Assembly: GCF_008033135.1 (NCBI RefSeq)
Contig: NZ_CP041335.1
Span: 1,213,513 to 1,277,512 of the forward strand
From: Chitinolyticbacter meiyuanensis
GTDB taxonomy: Bacteria > Pseudomonadota > Gammaproteobacteria > Burkholderiales > Chitinibacteraceae
Length of the DNA stretch: 64,000 nt
Direction of reading: 5' to 3'
Shown here: positions 40,457 through 48,844 of the stretch, in pieces
How the letters are laid out: each line of letters starts with the position of its first letter
How positions within the stretch are numbered: position 1 is the first letter of the stretch
Notes under the pieces: model-generated
Database searches by the model: none
The model's input: the letters and a program-made list of their open reading frames with translations, nothing else
What the model was told of the DNA's origin: nothing
Position numbers and translations under genes: made by a program

Positions 40457-41704
40457 TTGCCGTTACTGCCAAAGCCGTACCCGGACGAAGTCATAGGAAG
40501 CGTGCTCGTCCGGGCCATACGCCATACAGGGCTGCCTTCCAAGCGGCTGCTAACGCAGGTTTTCGGTATCTTTCGAAGCCGCGCCTCGTTTCTGATGGTC
40601 GGAGCGGCCAAGCGCGTAGGGTCGTATGCGGGCATGGACCCTGAAGAGCTGGTGCTACGGCATACGATGTTTCCGTATGCCGTAGCTTTTATGCCTGCTG
40701 ATGTACGTGCTGCGCTCAAGACCAAGGTCCTTGCGTTGAGCTCCGACGAGAGTCTGAGCTCGCTCACGAAAAGCATCTCCTATGGAGTGCCCTACAAGCG
40801 GGTCTGCGTCTCATGCATTGCCGACGACCTTGAGCGATGGGGAGAATCATATTGGCGACGCTCCCACCAGCTTCCTGCGGTGCTTTTCTGCCCAGAGCAC
40901 GGGACACGCCTGCACGACTCATCCAGCCCGCTGAAGAGAGAAGCGTGTATGCGCACCTTCCCCATCCCGCACCAAGGGTCGCTCCAATCCGAAGTAATGC
41001 CCGCAGATGCTGCGGCTCAAGGCAGGCTGGAGAGGTTGGCACTACGGGCCCTGCGAGGCGAGGTACCCCCTAGGGACGACTGGCTGGAGTTCTACCGCGA
41101 ATCGGCAAGAGCGCTGGGGTACCTCCGTCGTACCGGAGACACGGCATCTGCAGCCCTCGCCTCGGCACTGGAGCAGATGTTTGGCCAACATCTCCTGCAG
41201 CAGGCTGGCTGCAGTCTTCAGGCAAACCGCAGCAAGGCGTGGCCGGCGCGGATGGTACGAGTCGGTAGCGGCATACCCTTCGCGCCGGCCAAGCACGTTT
41301 TTCTGCAATCGTTCTTCGAATGTGGGCTCCTGGCAGCTTCGACGCTGACTGATGCATATCGCCCCCCTGGGAAGGCGGCACGAGATGCCACGGCCTTCGA
41401 TATCAGCGTTGAGCGTCGTCTTGGGCGTCTTGTGCAACGGGCCGCAGAAAAGGGTGAGCGGTTGTCCGTCCGAGGGATGCTGTCTGAGCTCGGCGCATAC
41501 ACCTTCTATCGGCACAACAGGGACCGGATGCCCAGAACGCAGGCCTTTCTCAACGCCTTCAAGCTCAGTGACCAATCAGAACGGCAGATAGGACTGCGAG
41601 CGGCCTGGCGTGGCCGCTCCAAGGCTAGAACACAGGCCTCGGCCGAATTCCGGGAGCGGTATATCAACGAAACACTGGGAGGCACGCATGGCGAGGAAAG
41701 CTAG
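40457..41704 (+). CDS. tniQ: TniQ/TnsD-family target selector
   Basis: The protein has 415 residues. The N-terminal TniQ domain starts LLPKPYPDEVIGSVLVRAI, and a CCCH zinc finger is formed by Cys117, Cys120, Cys145 and His148 (CVSC and CPEHGTRLH). The C-terminal about 200 residues are helical and basic and probably read DNA sequence, like Tn7 TnsD. It lies 56 bp after tnsC. Because the element sits in conserved comEC codons with its tnsA-side end facing them, this TniQ probably recognises comEC. That target assignment is inference. Confidence 0.9.
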   Translation: MPLLPKPYPDEVIGSVLVRAIRHTGLPSKRLLTQVFGIFRSRASFLMVGAAKRVGSYAGMDPEELVLRHTMFPYAVAFMPADVRAALKTKVLALSSDESLSSLTKSISYGVPYKRVCVSCIADDLERWGESYWRRSHQLPAVLFCPEHGTRLHDSSSPLKREACMRTFPIPHQGSLQSEVMPADAAAQGRLERLALRALRGEVPPRDDWLEFYRESARALGYLRRTGDTASAALASALEQMFGQHLLQQAGCSLQANRSKAWPARMVRVGSGIPFAPAKHVFLQSFFECGLLAASTLTDAYRPPGKAARDATAFDISVERRLGRLVQRAAEKGERLSVRGMLSELGAYTFYRHNRDRMPRTQAFLNAFKLSDQSERQIGLRAAWRGRSKARTQASAEFRERYINETLGGTHGEES

Positions 41705-42212
41705 CTCAAGGCGCCAGGTTCTGTATCTCGACTACGACCAAGTCCTGCACGGAACTGATGTCGTGTTGACCAACCATGGGCCAGCAGCGACACAACCTGG
41801 TGTTACTCTGTTCGAACATGCCGCGACGCTTGATGAGCTCCTGCGCCCATATTCTGCGGTTGAAATCGTGCTCTCAACATCCTGGGTCCCGCATCTCGGC
41901 TTCGAACAGGCGGTGCGAGCACTCCCGCTGGAGACGCTTCGTCGAAGGGTCACAGGCTCAACGTTCGAGCCGCAACTTGATGGACCCCTGACGTTCCTCA
42001 CCTTGCTCCGAGGCCAGCAGGTTCTTCTTCATGTGAAGCGTCACGGCATTCAGTCGTGGCTCGCTATCGATGACCAGAGTCTAGGCTTCGAGGGCTGCCG
42101 GGACCGCTTGGTGCACTGTCAGCAGTCGGTCGGACTGGGCGCGGCAGATGTGCAGACCGTGCTGAAGATGCGGCTCCAAGCGGTGTTCGGGGGCCAACCG
42201 CCAGGACGATAG
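41688..42212 (+). CDS. HAD-superfamily protein coupled to tniQ
   Basis: This 174-residue protein has HAD motif I LYLDYDQVLHG (DxD), motif II IVLSTSWV and motif IV LAIDDQSLGF. The pattern resembles the HAD domain linked to bacterial RNA-repair proteins (HAD_SAK type). It overlaps the end of tniQ by 17 nt, so it belongs to the transposition operon and is not random cargo. Its substrate is unknown; a phosphatase acting on nucleic-acid ends is possible. Confidence 0.72.
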   Translation: MARKASSRRQVLYLDYDQVLHGTDVVLTNHGPAATQPGVTLFEHAATLDELLRPYSAVEIVLSTSWVPHLGFEQAVRALPLETLRRRVTGSTFEPQLDGPLTFLTLLRGQQVLLHVKRHGIQSWLAIDDQSLGFEGCRDRLVHCQQSVGLGAADVQTVLKMRLQAVFGGQPPGR

Positions 42213-42382
42213 GCTGATACAGCAAGACACTCCCTCCTACTGCAGGGGATGGCCCTGACGACCCAAGAGGAATTTCTGTTCACATGAATTAGCGCTGGCT
42301 CTGCCGGCGCTTTTCTTTGCCGCACCGGCGAGACCGCGTCTAAAGCCCATTAGCTACTCATCTCATCGATATGGAGATGGGT

Positions 42383-43408
42383 ATGGAGTGGGTAGCTGAC
42401 TTAACGAACGAGGGAGACACTGTCGTTGCTCGGATAGTGAAGGACTCAGGGGAGGTTGAGACCGTACCCCTCAAAGACCTTCACCTGCGTGGCGTGCCTG
42501 ACCTGACGCCTGACTTCACCCAACGCCTTCGTGTCGACTTCCGAGATTTCACGCCGGTGAACCCCACGCCGGAACTAGCAAAACTCGGTGTTCAAATGCC
42601 TGCTCTTCTGGCGAACAAGCACTTCGCCTACGAACTGGACGTGGACGGGGTACGCCTGATTGTTCCGGCTTTGGCGCTGATGCGCGAGTTCTTTAACCCT
42701 TCACGCTATTTCCTCTACGACGCATTAATGCCCCAAGTGCTGGACCGCGTATGTTGGCTGAAGCATGGAGAGTCTGGAGTGCAAGCGGTCTTCTGTGCTC
42801 CTTGGGCTACCGATGCTCGCGCACGAAAACTCTATAACTGCGAGCGCAACTTGGAATGGATGGCGTTGTATCCGTCGGGGCGTCGCTTAGCGAACAGCGT
42901 CCATCACAATGCTTCTTCGGGGTGCCTTCAGCTTTCACTACCCGCCGCTGGTGTCGACATGATTTTTCGCGGCGTCATCATCGAAGGCGCAGTGTTCGTG
43001 ACGAGCGTCGCGCTTATGACTATGGATATCGAGGAAGAGCCTCTCTTTGAAGTGGAGAGGCCCCTTAAGAAGCTGATGTTTCGGAGCCGTTCGGTGCAAA
43101 AGAGCGCCTCTAAGCTAGATATCCCTTGCCATCCCGATGGTACGGTAGCTGTGACCCCTTGCGAATGGAATGAGATATGTCACTTGATTTTCGTCCCGCG
43201 CGGCCCAGAAGCGCAGCTAGACCAGCGTCTAGTTCTCGACGGCATTCTGAGAAAGTTCCATTGCGGCACCGGCTGGCGAGCTAGTACATACGGCGAGGGA
43301 AGCTGGTGGAACGCGAGTTCTTTATACCGGCAGTGGAAAGTGGCTGGCGTGTTCGAGAACATCATGGATGTGTTGAGGCGAAGTCGGCCTGCGGACTCGA
43401 ACTCATGA
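42383..43408 (+). CDS. Tn7-associated protein with IS5-type DUF4096-like C-terminus
   Basis: The protein has about 341 residues. Residues 1-245 are of unknown type: beta-rich, no motif named. The last about 85 residues, from VTPCEWNEICHLI through DQRLVLDGIL, GTGWR, GEGSWWNASSLYRQW and AGVFENIMDVL, follow the DUF4096 domain of IS5-type transposases. That domain reads LTDEQW..I..L, R.VLNGIL, TGAPWR, G.W.TVY.RF..W and G.WE.I...L. No DDE catalytic domain follows, so a DNA-binding piece seems to have been reused. Start 42383 is preferred for a GGAG site; 42371 is possible. A terminator follows 24 bp after the stop. Confidence 0.65.
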   Translation: MEWVADLTNEGDTVVARIVKDSGEVETVPLKDLHLRGVPDLTPDFTQRLRVDFRDFTPVNPTPELAKLGVQMPALLANKHFAYELDVDGVRLIVPALALMREFFNPSRYFLYDALMPQVLDRVCWLKHGESGVQAVFCAPWATDARARKLYNCERNLEWMALYPSGRRLANSVHHNASSGCLQLSLPAAGVDMIFRGVIIEGAVFVTSVALMTMDIEEEPLFEVERPLKKLMFRSRSVQKSASKLDIPCHPDGTVAVTPCEWNEICHLIFVPRGPEAQLDQRLVLDGILRKFHCGTGWRASTYGEGSWWNASSLYRQWKVAGVFENIMDVLRRSRPADSNS

Positions 43409-43431
43409 CCGAGGGTTTGCAAGCGATTCTG

Positions 43432-43456
43432 AAAAGGGCGAAAGCCCTTTTCTCTT
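43432..43456 (+). terminator. Terminator of the transposition gene block
   Basis: AAAAGGGC-GAAA-GCCCTTTTCTCTTTT is a stable GNRA-like tetraloop hairpin with a T-rich tail, 24 bp after the preceding gene. It separates the transposition module from cargo. Confidence 0.85.
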
Positions 43457-43705
43457 TTAGCGGCTGCCGAGAATTGCTATATAAATAAATGCACTTCGTA
43501 GCGACAGGGGCGCTCGAACTGGGTTTGGTTTCAAGCTTTTTATGTCTTCTTGTCTGGGAATCGCTAGACGTGCCCGACACTGGGTGTGAGGCAGTTGCGT
43601 GTTGATGTGCCACGGGCTACTACGTAAGGAGTTCAATTGAGCGCAGCAAAGGTAGCTGCGACGAAAGTTAATCTAAGTGTTGGTCGAAACTGAGTCAACG
43701 ACATC

Positions 43706-44479
43706 ATGAGCAAACTCTCGAAAGATGAGCAATTTATACAAGAAGTTTTCAAATATTTTGGCTTCGAGCTCGACCGACTCACTGGAGAGGCGAATCCAGA
43801 TTTTCTGACGAATGATGGGCAGTACACAATTCTTTTGGAGCTCAAAACAAAAGGAGAAAACCCAGGGCGAGCAGAGAAAAGGGCTGCAGAGCTTGAGAAG
43901 AACGAAATTGCGACAGAAGTGGTTCCTCTAGGCAGGAATAACAGAATAGCAAAACTCTCTCAGAAGGCAGCTGGCCAACTTCGCTTAAAAAAGAGCATCC
44001 ACGCGGCTGGCTTTTGCTTTGTAGTGCTTCAGGCATTAGGGAGAAGTGAAGCTGAGCACATGGAGCAGTTCGAGTCATCCGTGTACGGTTCAACTAACTT
44101 GTTTACGTTTGGTTCTTCGGACGAGCCCGTTAAGAAGTGCTACTACTTTTACAATAGTGATTTCTTCAATTTTCGAGACATCTTGGATGGGGCAATCCTC
44201 GTCGGTGAAGGTCGCGTGACGTTTTGCATAAACGACCTGTCGCCAAGATATGAGTCAGTACGAGACAGTGCTTTTGTGCGTGCGTTTGCCGAGGGCGTTA
44301 TTGACCCTGTCGCCAAAGAGGCTGCCGGGAAGGCCTATTCAGTACGAACTGATGTGGATAGAAATGATGAAGAAGCCGTGTTGGCACACTTGCGTGAAAA
44401 ATATAGGCTAGACAAGGTTATGAGCTTCGATTTCGCGATGCATTCTGCCATAACTAAGGTCAAAGACTTTCGTACATAG
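43706..44479 (+). CDS. PD-(D/E)XK nuclease-like protein next to Shedu
   Basis: This 257-residue protein has an N-terminal PDFLTNDGQYTILLELKTKG segment. It gives the PD-(D/E)XK triad Asp32, Glu45 and Lys47 (D-x12-E-x-K), the core of restriction-like nucleases. The remaining part has no named domain; it includes YYFYNSDFFNFRDIL and a C-terminal helical region. It ends 21 bp before the Shedu gene in the same direction. It may be a second component of the Shedu locus or a separate defence nuclease. Confidence 0.6.
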   Translation: MSKLSKDEQFIQEVFKYFGFELDRLTGEANPDFLTNDGQYTILLELKTKGENPGRAEKRAAELEKNEIATEVVPLGRNNRIAKLSQKAAGQLRLKKSIHAAGFCFVVLQALGRSEAEHMEQFESSVYGSTNLFTFGSSDEPVKKCYYFYNSDFFNFRDILDGAILVGEGRVTFCINDLSPRYESVRDSAFVRAFAEGVIDPVAKEAAGKAYSVRTDVDRNDEEAVLAHLREKYRLDKVMSFDFAMHSAITKVKDFRT

Positions 44480-44500
44480 CAGAGGTATTTAGGGGGCTGG

Positions 44501-45940
44501 ATGGCATCTCTCACTCGTACTGAATACAACCAGCTTCAGCGTGAAGATGGAGGGCCATTCCTTTTTCTTGATAGTGACATTCACCCAGAAACCCTTGAAG
44601 AGTTGGGAGTGGTAGCTTACTTTTCAGATGTTTCGTTTGAACAAGACGGCTTTCCTGAGGATGCGAAGCCTATTTTGTATGTAACGCCAGAAGCGCTTGA
44701 GATATATCCTATTAATGTGAAGAAAGGTACGTTAGGATATCTCGCGTCGCCATACGGGAGAATCGAAAGAATTGTCGTTGCAAGGCACAAGGATTATAGC
44801 TTCGATTTGCCTAATGCCCTTGAGGAGGTTGATGACCTGCTCGCTCAACTTCCTGCAGGGTTTTCCAAAAATTGGCGGTCGGGTCTCGGCTTTAAGTGGG
44901 AGTACCGGTTTATCTGTGAATACATTGCAAAACTGGAAGTGAGTATTCTGACTGTTGTGATTGATGGGGGAGACTCTGAACGAATCGACGGGCAGACATA
45001 CTATTTGCCGCTCAGCCGTTTTCATTGGTACCGAAAGCAAATTGACCAAATCACTAACCGTGCCAGAAGTATTGCTAGAGCTAGGAAGGATTACTTTTTT
45101 TACAATGAAATATTAAGAGTCCATGATTCTGCGAATTTTCCGCCTAAACCATTCAAGCCTCCTCTTGGGGTCATGGCGGAGCTGGCAGGAGGAGGAGAAA
45201 CTGAGGTTCAGCTTTCTGCTAGCGATAAGAAAGCAGTTGTCCAGATTGTTGCAGATAACGTAGAAGAACTTGCTGCTGGTGAGCCTGCTCGGTTGCTACA
45301 GCTAAAAGAAGATATTGAGGTGGTTACTCTCAGCCAACTCATCGAACAATTTTCATCAATGCTGGGAAAGCTGCTAGATGAAACGCGATGGCAGAGCTTT
45401 TTCGCTAAAAATCCGTTTGTTTTAAGTTTGGCTTTTTCTGTGCCATTTGTTTTGTTCCAAAAGCAGGCTTATGCGGGCGGAAAGAGAATAGACGGAAAAG
45501 GTGGAAAGCACCCGGATTTCATATATTCTGCTGAAAAAACTGGAAATCTTGCCATTGTGGAGATTAAAAAGCCTAGCACTCCTCTATTGGGGGCATGTTA
45601 TCGCGAGCCTGATGTATATGCACCATCTGCAGAACTAGTCGGGGGAGTTGCACAAATCCTCAGTCAACGTTTGGCACTGCGTGGCTCACTCGCTGATTTG
45701 AAGGATACATCTAATCGGTACGACATTCAGGGTTACTCCACTCCATGTATCGTCGTCGCAGGCAGCACGCCTACGGAACGCGAAAAGCAACGAGGCTTCG
45801 AGTTGTACCGTCACGCGCTAACAGATGTTTCCATCATCACGTTCGACGAGCTTCTCGCAAGGTTGGTTGCTATTCGAGATGCGTTAAAGCCCCCAACCTC
45901 CGGAACCAACGAGCATTTTGATTCAGAGCCACCTTTTTAG
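44501..45940 (+). CDS. sduA: Shedu anti-phage nuclease (SduA, DUF4263)
   Basis: The protein has 479 residues. The C-terminal DUF4263 nuclease has KNPFVLSLAFS before the catalytic triad Asp339 (HPDFIYS), Glu354 and Lys356 (IVEIKKPSTPLL). It is followed by PSAELVGGVAQI, all typical of Shedu. Shedu proteins form tetramers and cut phage or plasmid DNA, with the diverse N-terminal region sensing the invader. Here the N-terminus (residues 1-250) is of a type I cannot match. It follows the upstream nuclease-like gene by 21 bp with GGGGG as ribosome site, and overlaps the convergent immunity-like gene by 4 nt. Confidence 0.85.
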   Translation: MASLTRTEYNQLQREDGGPFLFLDSDIHPETLEELGVVAYFSDVSFEQDGFPEDAKPILYVTPEALEIYPINVKKGTLGYLASPYGRIERIVVARHKDYSFDLPNALEEVDDLLAQLPAGFSKNWRSGLGFKWEYRFICEYIAKLEVSILTVVIDGGDSERIDGQTYYLPLSRFHWYRKQIDQITNRARSIARARKDYFFYNEILRVHDSANFPPKPFKPPLGVMAELAGGGETEVQLSASDKKAVVQIVADNVEELAAGEPARLLQLKEDIEVVTLSQLIEQFSSMLGKLLDETRWQSFFAKNPFVLSLAFSVPFVLFQKQAYAGGKRIDGKGGKHPDFIYSAEKTGNLAIVEIKKPSTPLLGACYREPDVYAPSAELVGGVAQILSQRLALRGSLADLKDTSNRYDIQGYSTPCIVVAGSTPTEREKQRGFELYRHALTDVSIITFDELLARLVAIRDALKPPTSGTNEHFDSEPPF

Positions 45941-46275
45941 TAGGCGGTTTCTCGCTGAATCCCTAGGCGCTCATCGGCCTCACGCTGCTCTCGTGCATAG
46001 ATTTCGTAGCAGGGCGCTGTGGCTAGACCGTGGCGAGCCCGACAGAACCTCTCGAACTCCTTTAGTTCGGGCGGCGTCAGGTGCTCAATCGGCTCTACGT
46101 CACACTCTCCGCATAGCACTGTGTTTCGGAAGACCACTTGGAACATAGGGCGTTGCTTGATGAACAGCTCGCTCCTGTCGCCATCGTGGTTGTATATCTT
46201 CTCGTATCCGATGAAGAGCCAACCGGCCAGCACCGCTGCCAGCGCAAATCCAATCACAATGGGCTTACGTTTCAT
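45937..46275 (-). CDS. Orphan paralogue of the amidase immunity protein
   Basis: This 112-residue protein has one N-terminal transmembrane helix (IGFALAAVLAGWLFIGYE), and the rest is probably periplasmic. It shares LCGECDVEPIEHLTPPELKE and FERFCRARHGL with the protein at 47060-47398, with the same length and the same Cys positions. It directly follows a decayed 3' end of an amidase gene, so it is a second copy of an effector-immunity pair that lost its toxin. It may still protect against related amidases. Confidence 0.72.
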   Translation of the reverse strand: MKRKPIVIGFALAAVLAGWLFIGYEKIYNHDGDRSELFIKQRPMFQVVFRNTVLCGECDVEPIEHLTPPELKEFERFCRARHGLATAPCYEIYAREQREADERLGIQRETAY

Positions 46276-46403
46276 TGTTTGCTTCGGGTCTTATGTTGTG
46301 GTCTTGCAAATCATGTCGCCAAGTCCATGCCGTAGCAGCAGCCGGGGCATGTACGGTCTTCAACAGAGGCGAATCTCTGGAATGCCGGAGGCTGCCAGTC
46401 TGT
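46276..46403 (-). pseudogene. Remnant of the 3' end of a second amidase effector gene
   Basis: The minus strand encodes pieces clearly matching the end of the intact amidase. AFQRFAS matches EFQRNAT, CPG-CYGMDL matches CPGRYGMDL, and MICK matches MIRK after a frameshift. The remnant still joins the next gene by an ATGA overlap, as in the intact copy. Homology fades at about 46403. Confidence 0.75.
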
Positions 46404-46513
46404 GTGTTCTTTGTTTCTCGCCCTAAACAAGAGCATCGATAGCTACTTCCGTCGTGTTAACGGCCCCAAATTCTGTTAGATTTTTACTTGGATTTATCGA
46501 TAGAGCGAACCCT

Positions 46514-47044
46514 ATGTTTGTTGCCACCAACGACTTGGTTATTAGGCCCTTTGAAGAAGGCGATGTAGATTCATTCGTTGCAGCAGCCAGAGAGTCTGTA
46601 TCAACAGTTGGAGCATGGATGCCTTGGTGCACTACCGCATACTCGCCAAATGAAGCGAAGTCGTGGTTCGACTTATGTACAAAAAATATACGTGCAAACG
46701 TGGCCTATGATGTTGGGATTTTTTGCGCTAGTAGCGGGCTGTTAGTGGGTGGGGTGTCAATCAACCAGATTAATCGACAGCATAACTTTGGGAACATTGG
46801 ATACTGGGTACGCCAATCGCACCAGAAAAAAGGATTCGCCTCTCGCGCAGTATTAGCTATTGCTCAGTTTGGCTTCACAGAACTCAAGCTCACTCGCTTG
46901 GAGATAGTTGCAGCTGTAAATAATGTTCCAAGTAGGCAGGTCGCAGAGAAGGTAGGTGCATCATTTGAATGCATTGCCCGCAACCGCCTGATTGTATTTG
47001 GAAAGCCATGTGACGCAGCCGTTTATTCGCTGGTTCCAACATGA
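46514..47044 (+). CDS. GNAT N-acetyltransferase (RimJ/RimL type)
   Basis: This protein of about 176 residues begins ATNDLVIRPFEEGDVDSFV, the usual RimJ/RimL N-terminus. It contains NFGNIGYWVRQSHQKKGFAS, where the acetyl-CoA-binding Q/RxxGxG/A loop reads QKKGFA, and the C-terminal RLEIVAAVNNVPSRQVAEK. It is transcribed against the surrounding immunity genes and lies between the two immunity copies. The substrate is unknown; N-terminal or toxin acetylation are possible. Start 46514 fits the family; an extension to 46454 exists. Confidence 0.8.
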   Translation: MFVATNDLVIRPFEEGDVDSFVAAARESVSTVGAWMPWCTTAYSPNEAKSWFDLCTKNIRANVAYDVGIFCASSGLLVGGVSINQINRQHNFGNIGYWVRQSHQKKGFASRAVLAIAQFGFTELKLTRLEIVAAVNNVPSRQVAEKVGASFECIARNRLIVFGKPCDAAVYSLVPT

Positions 47045-47059
47045 CTTAAACATATGCCC

Positions 47060-47398
47060 TTAATCGGATTTCCCGAGATTACGGCGCACCTGTTTTTGCC
47101 AGTCGTCGTAGATTTTGTAGCAGGCCGCGACGTCATTTAGGCCGTGGCGAGCCCGGCAGAACCGCTCGAACTCCTTCAGCTCCGGCGGCGTCAGGTCCTC
47201 AAGCGGCTCTACATCACACTCCCCACAATGGACCGGGTTGCGGTAGACGAACTGGAACGACGGGTACTTCTTCACAAAGAATTCGCTCACATCGCTATCG
47301 TGGCGGTCAATCTGCTCGTACCCGATGAACAACCGGAAGCACACTGCTACTAAGACGCCTACAGCTAGCATGACTAGTTGGGAGCGCTTGACCCTCAT
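47060..47398 (-). CDS. Predicted immunity protein for the T6SS amidase
   Basis: This 112-residue protein has an N-terminal transmembrane helix (LVMLAVGVLVAVCFRLFIGYE) and a periplasmic part containing HCGECDVEPLEDLTPPELKE and FERFCRARHGL. It starts by an ATGA overlap with the amidase gene. The order PAAR, peptidoglycan amidase, small membrane-anchored protein is that of a type VI secretion effector with its immunity. An inhibitor that sits in the periplasm would protect the cell's own wall. Function is inferred from context. Confidence 0.72.
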   Translation of the reverse strand: MRVKRSQLVMLAVGVLVAVCFRLFIGYEQIDRHDSDVSEFFVKKYPSFQFVYRNPVHCGECDVEPLEDLTPPELKEFERFCRARHGLNDVAACYKIYDDWQKQVRRNLGKSD

Positions 47399-48147
47399 TT
47401 GGCGGGTATCTTCATGTTGAGGTCTTTCCGAATCATGTTTACCAAGTCCATGCCGTAGCGGCCGGGACATGCGCGGCCTTCACCAGTAGCGTTTCTTTGG
47501 AACTCCTGGTGGCCGCCAAAGACTTCGAGGAAGAAAACGGTCTTCAGCACTTCGACCAGCTTGTACAGCGCCTTGATTTGCGCGTCTGTGGGCTCATCCG
47601 TTGCGGTGTCGGCTTTATCTGCAATCCAGCCTGCGGCGCCTTTTATCTGTTCCCACGTGGACTTCTCCTTGTACTCTTGCTCGTAGGCTTCGCCGTGAAC
47701 GCTGAAGTCCGCGAGCATCACGATGCCAAGTACGCCGGTGTTTCCGCCGGAAATATGCGCGCCTTTATACCGGACGTCTAAGGCCTCGTAGATGGTACCG
47801 GCGCAATCAATCGCGTAGTGGTACGAGAGCTGCTGGAACTTGCCGAAGTCGATTTCCTCGGCCTTCTTCAGCTGCTCCACGCCGTCGGCATGGCAGCTGA
47901 AACTATTGCCGGCATGATGAAGGGCGATGGAATCGTAATCCCAGTCCTCTTTTGCTTTGCCTGGCTTTGCCCCCCACTCAGAACGCGTCTTGAACGTGAA
48001 GCCGGCGCGCCGCAAGGCCAGAATGATGGCCTGCCTGGTTGCCGCCTTGTCGTTCACCGTTATCTTGTGCGGAACAATTTTCTGGCCAGTGACGCGCTCG
48101 AGCACGGCTACGGTTTCGAAGTCGCTCTCTTTGAGCGGTTTGCTCAT
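47395..48147 (-). CDS. N-acetylmuramoyl-L-alanine amidase, predicted T6SS effector
   Basis: This 250-residue Amidase_2/PGRP-fold zinc enzyme has SEWGAKPG and zinc ligands His77/His78 (IALHHAGNS). The late ligand segment GGHQEFQRNATGEGRACPGRYGMD supplies His and Cys. YHYAIDCAGTIYEALDVRYK and GNTGVLGIVMLADF form the core. It would cut the amide between MurNAc and the stem peptide. There is no signal peptide, as expected for delivery by the T6SS spike. It is coupled by ATGA overlaps to the PAAR gene and the immunity gene. Confidence 0.85.
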   Translation of the reverse strand: MSKPLKESDFETVAVLERVTGQKIVPHKITVNDKAATRQAIILALRRAGFTFKTRSEWGAKPGKAKEDWDYDSIALHHAGNSFSCHADGVEQLKKAEEIDFGKFQQLSYHYAIDCAGTIYEALDVRYKGAHISGGNTGVLGIVMLADFSVHGEAYEQEYKEKSTWEQIKGAAGWIADKADTATDEPTDAQIKALYKLVEVLKTVFFLEVFGGHQEFQRNATGEGRACPGRYGMDLVNMIRKDLNMKIPAK

Positions 48148-48731
48148 ATTCTGACTTCCTTCTTCTCGAGCATCCGTTTGGGGGCCTTGAATAGGACGCT
48201 GATGGATACCGATTCGGCCTCGTTGCCCTGAATAGCTTCAGTCAGGCCGTTGGAATCGGTCTTGCCCAGCTTGGTGGAGCCATCTGCGCGCGTGAGCAGG
48301 TAGTCCCGATACGGGAGAGGATTGCCGTCGTCGTCCTCGACGAGGAACTGCACCTCGTGCGCGGCATCGCTCGGTGCACCGGGGGCTAGCAACTGCGCCG
48401 CCGCTGCGGCCGACGCCGCTTTACTTGAAATCGCGGCTGCTGCGCCACTGCCGCCTCCGGCTTGTTCATGCGTTCCCCTGGTTTGACCACCAGCAAGTAG
48501 CACTGCGCCACACGCTGTTTTGTCCCCGTCGCGAGCAAGCTGCCGCCCCAAGAGCGAGATGTTCCCGCCGCCTTGGACGATGGCGAAGCTGCCTTTGCAC
48601 TGCGGACAGACCGTCATGTCACCGATGGTGGCGATAGGTTTGCCATCGAAGGCCATCGGGCTTTGCGCGGAGACCACCGTGCCCCCATGGCTGGTCTTAT
48701 CGCCTAGAACTACGAAGAGCTTGCCGGCCAT
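48144..48731 (-). CDS. PAAR-domain T6SS spike tip protein
   Basis: The protein has 195 residues. Residues 1-90 form a PAAR domain: VLGDKTSHGGTVVSAQ, GKPIATIGDMTVCPQCKG and GRQLARDGDKTACGAVLLAG supply the repeated turns and metal ligands (His, Cys). An Ala/Gly-rich linker follows. The C-terminal beta domain (QFLVEDDDGNPLPYRDYLLT, DGSTKLGKTDSNG) resembles the extension found in other PAAR effector carriers. It should sit on the VgrG tip and carry the amidase encoded next. No VgrG or other T6SS genes are in the window, so the machine must be elsewhere. Confidence 0.85.
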   Translation of the reverse strand: MAGKLFVVLGDKTSHGGTVVSAQSPMAFDGKPIATIGDMTVCPQCKGSFAIVQGGGNISLLGRQLARDGDKTACGAVLLAGGQTRGTHEQAGGGSGAAAAISSKAASAAAAAQLLAPGAPSDAAHEVQFLVEDDDGNPLPYRDYLLTRADGSTKLGKTDSNGLTEAIQGNEAESVSISVLFKAPKRMLEKKEVRI

Positions 48732-48844
48732 AACTGTGATTTCGTAAGTTTTGCGAAATTATGTTGCACTGCACAGCAGAAGCGCAAAACCCATTGCACT
48801 CCGTGTCGCGTTTTGGTTATTCAGCGAGTGCTAATGCGTGTACG

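Noticed and set aside
43380..43410. tRNA-like GTTCGAGTCC on the minus strand
   Set aside because: It is the end of the coding region (ADSNS) and no cloverleaf can be formed around it.
46440..46500. GTTAAC/GTTAGAT pair as an integron attC site near the GNAT gene
   Set aside because: The spacing and inner boxes of an attC hairpin are missing, and no integrase is present.
48735..48755. TTTCGTAAGTTTTGCGAAAT before the PAAR gene as a fifth XRE operator
   Set aside because: It is an inverted repeat but lacks the CTACG-N5-CGTAG layout; only a half-site is shared.
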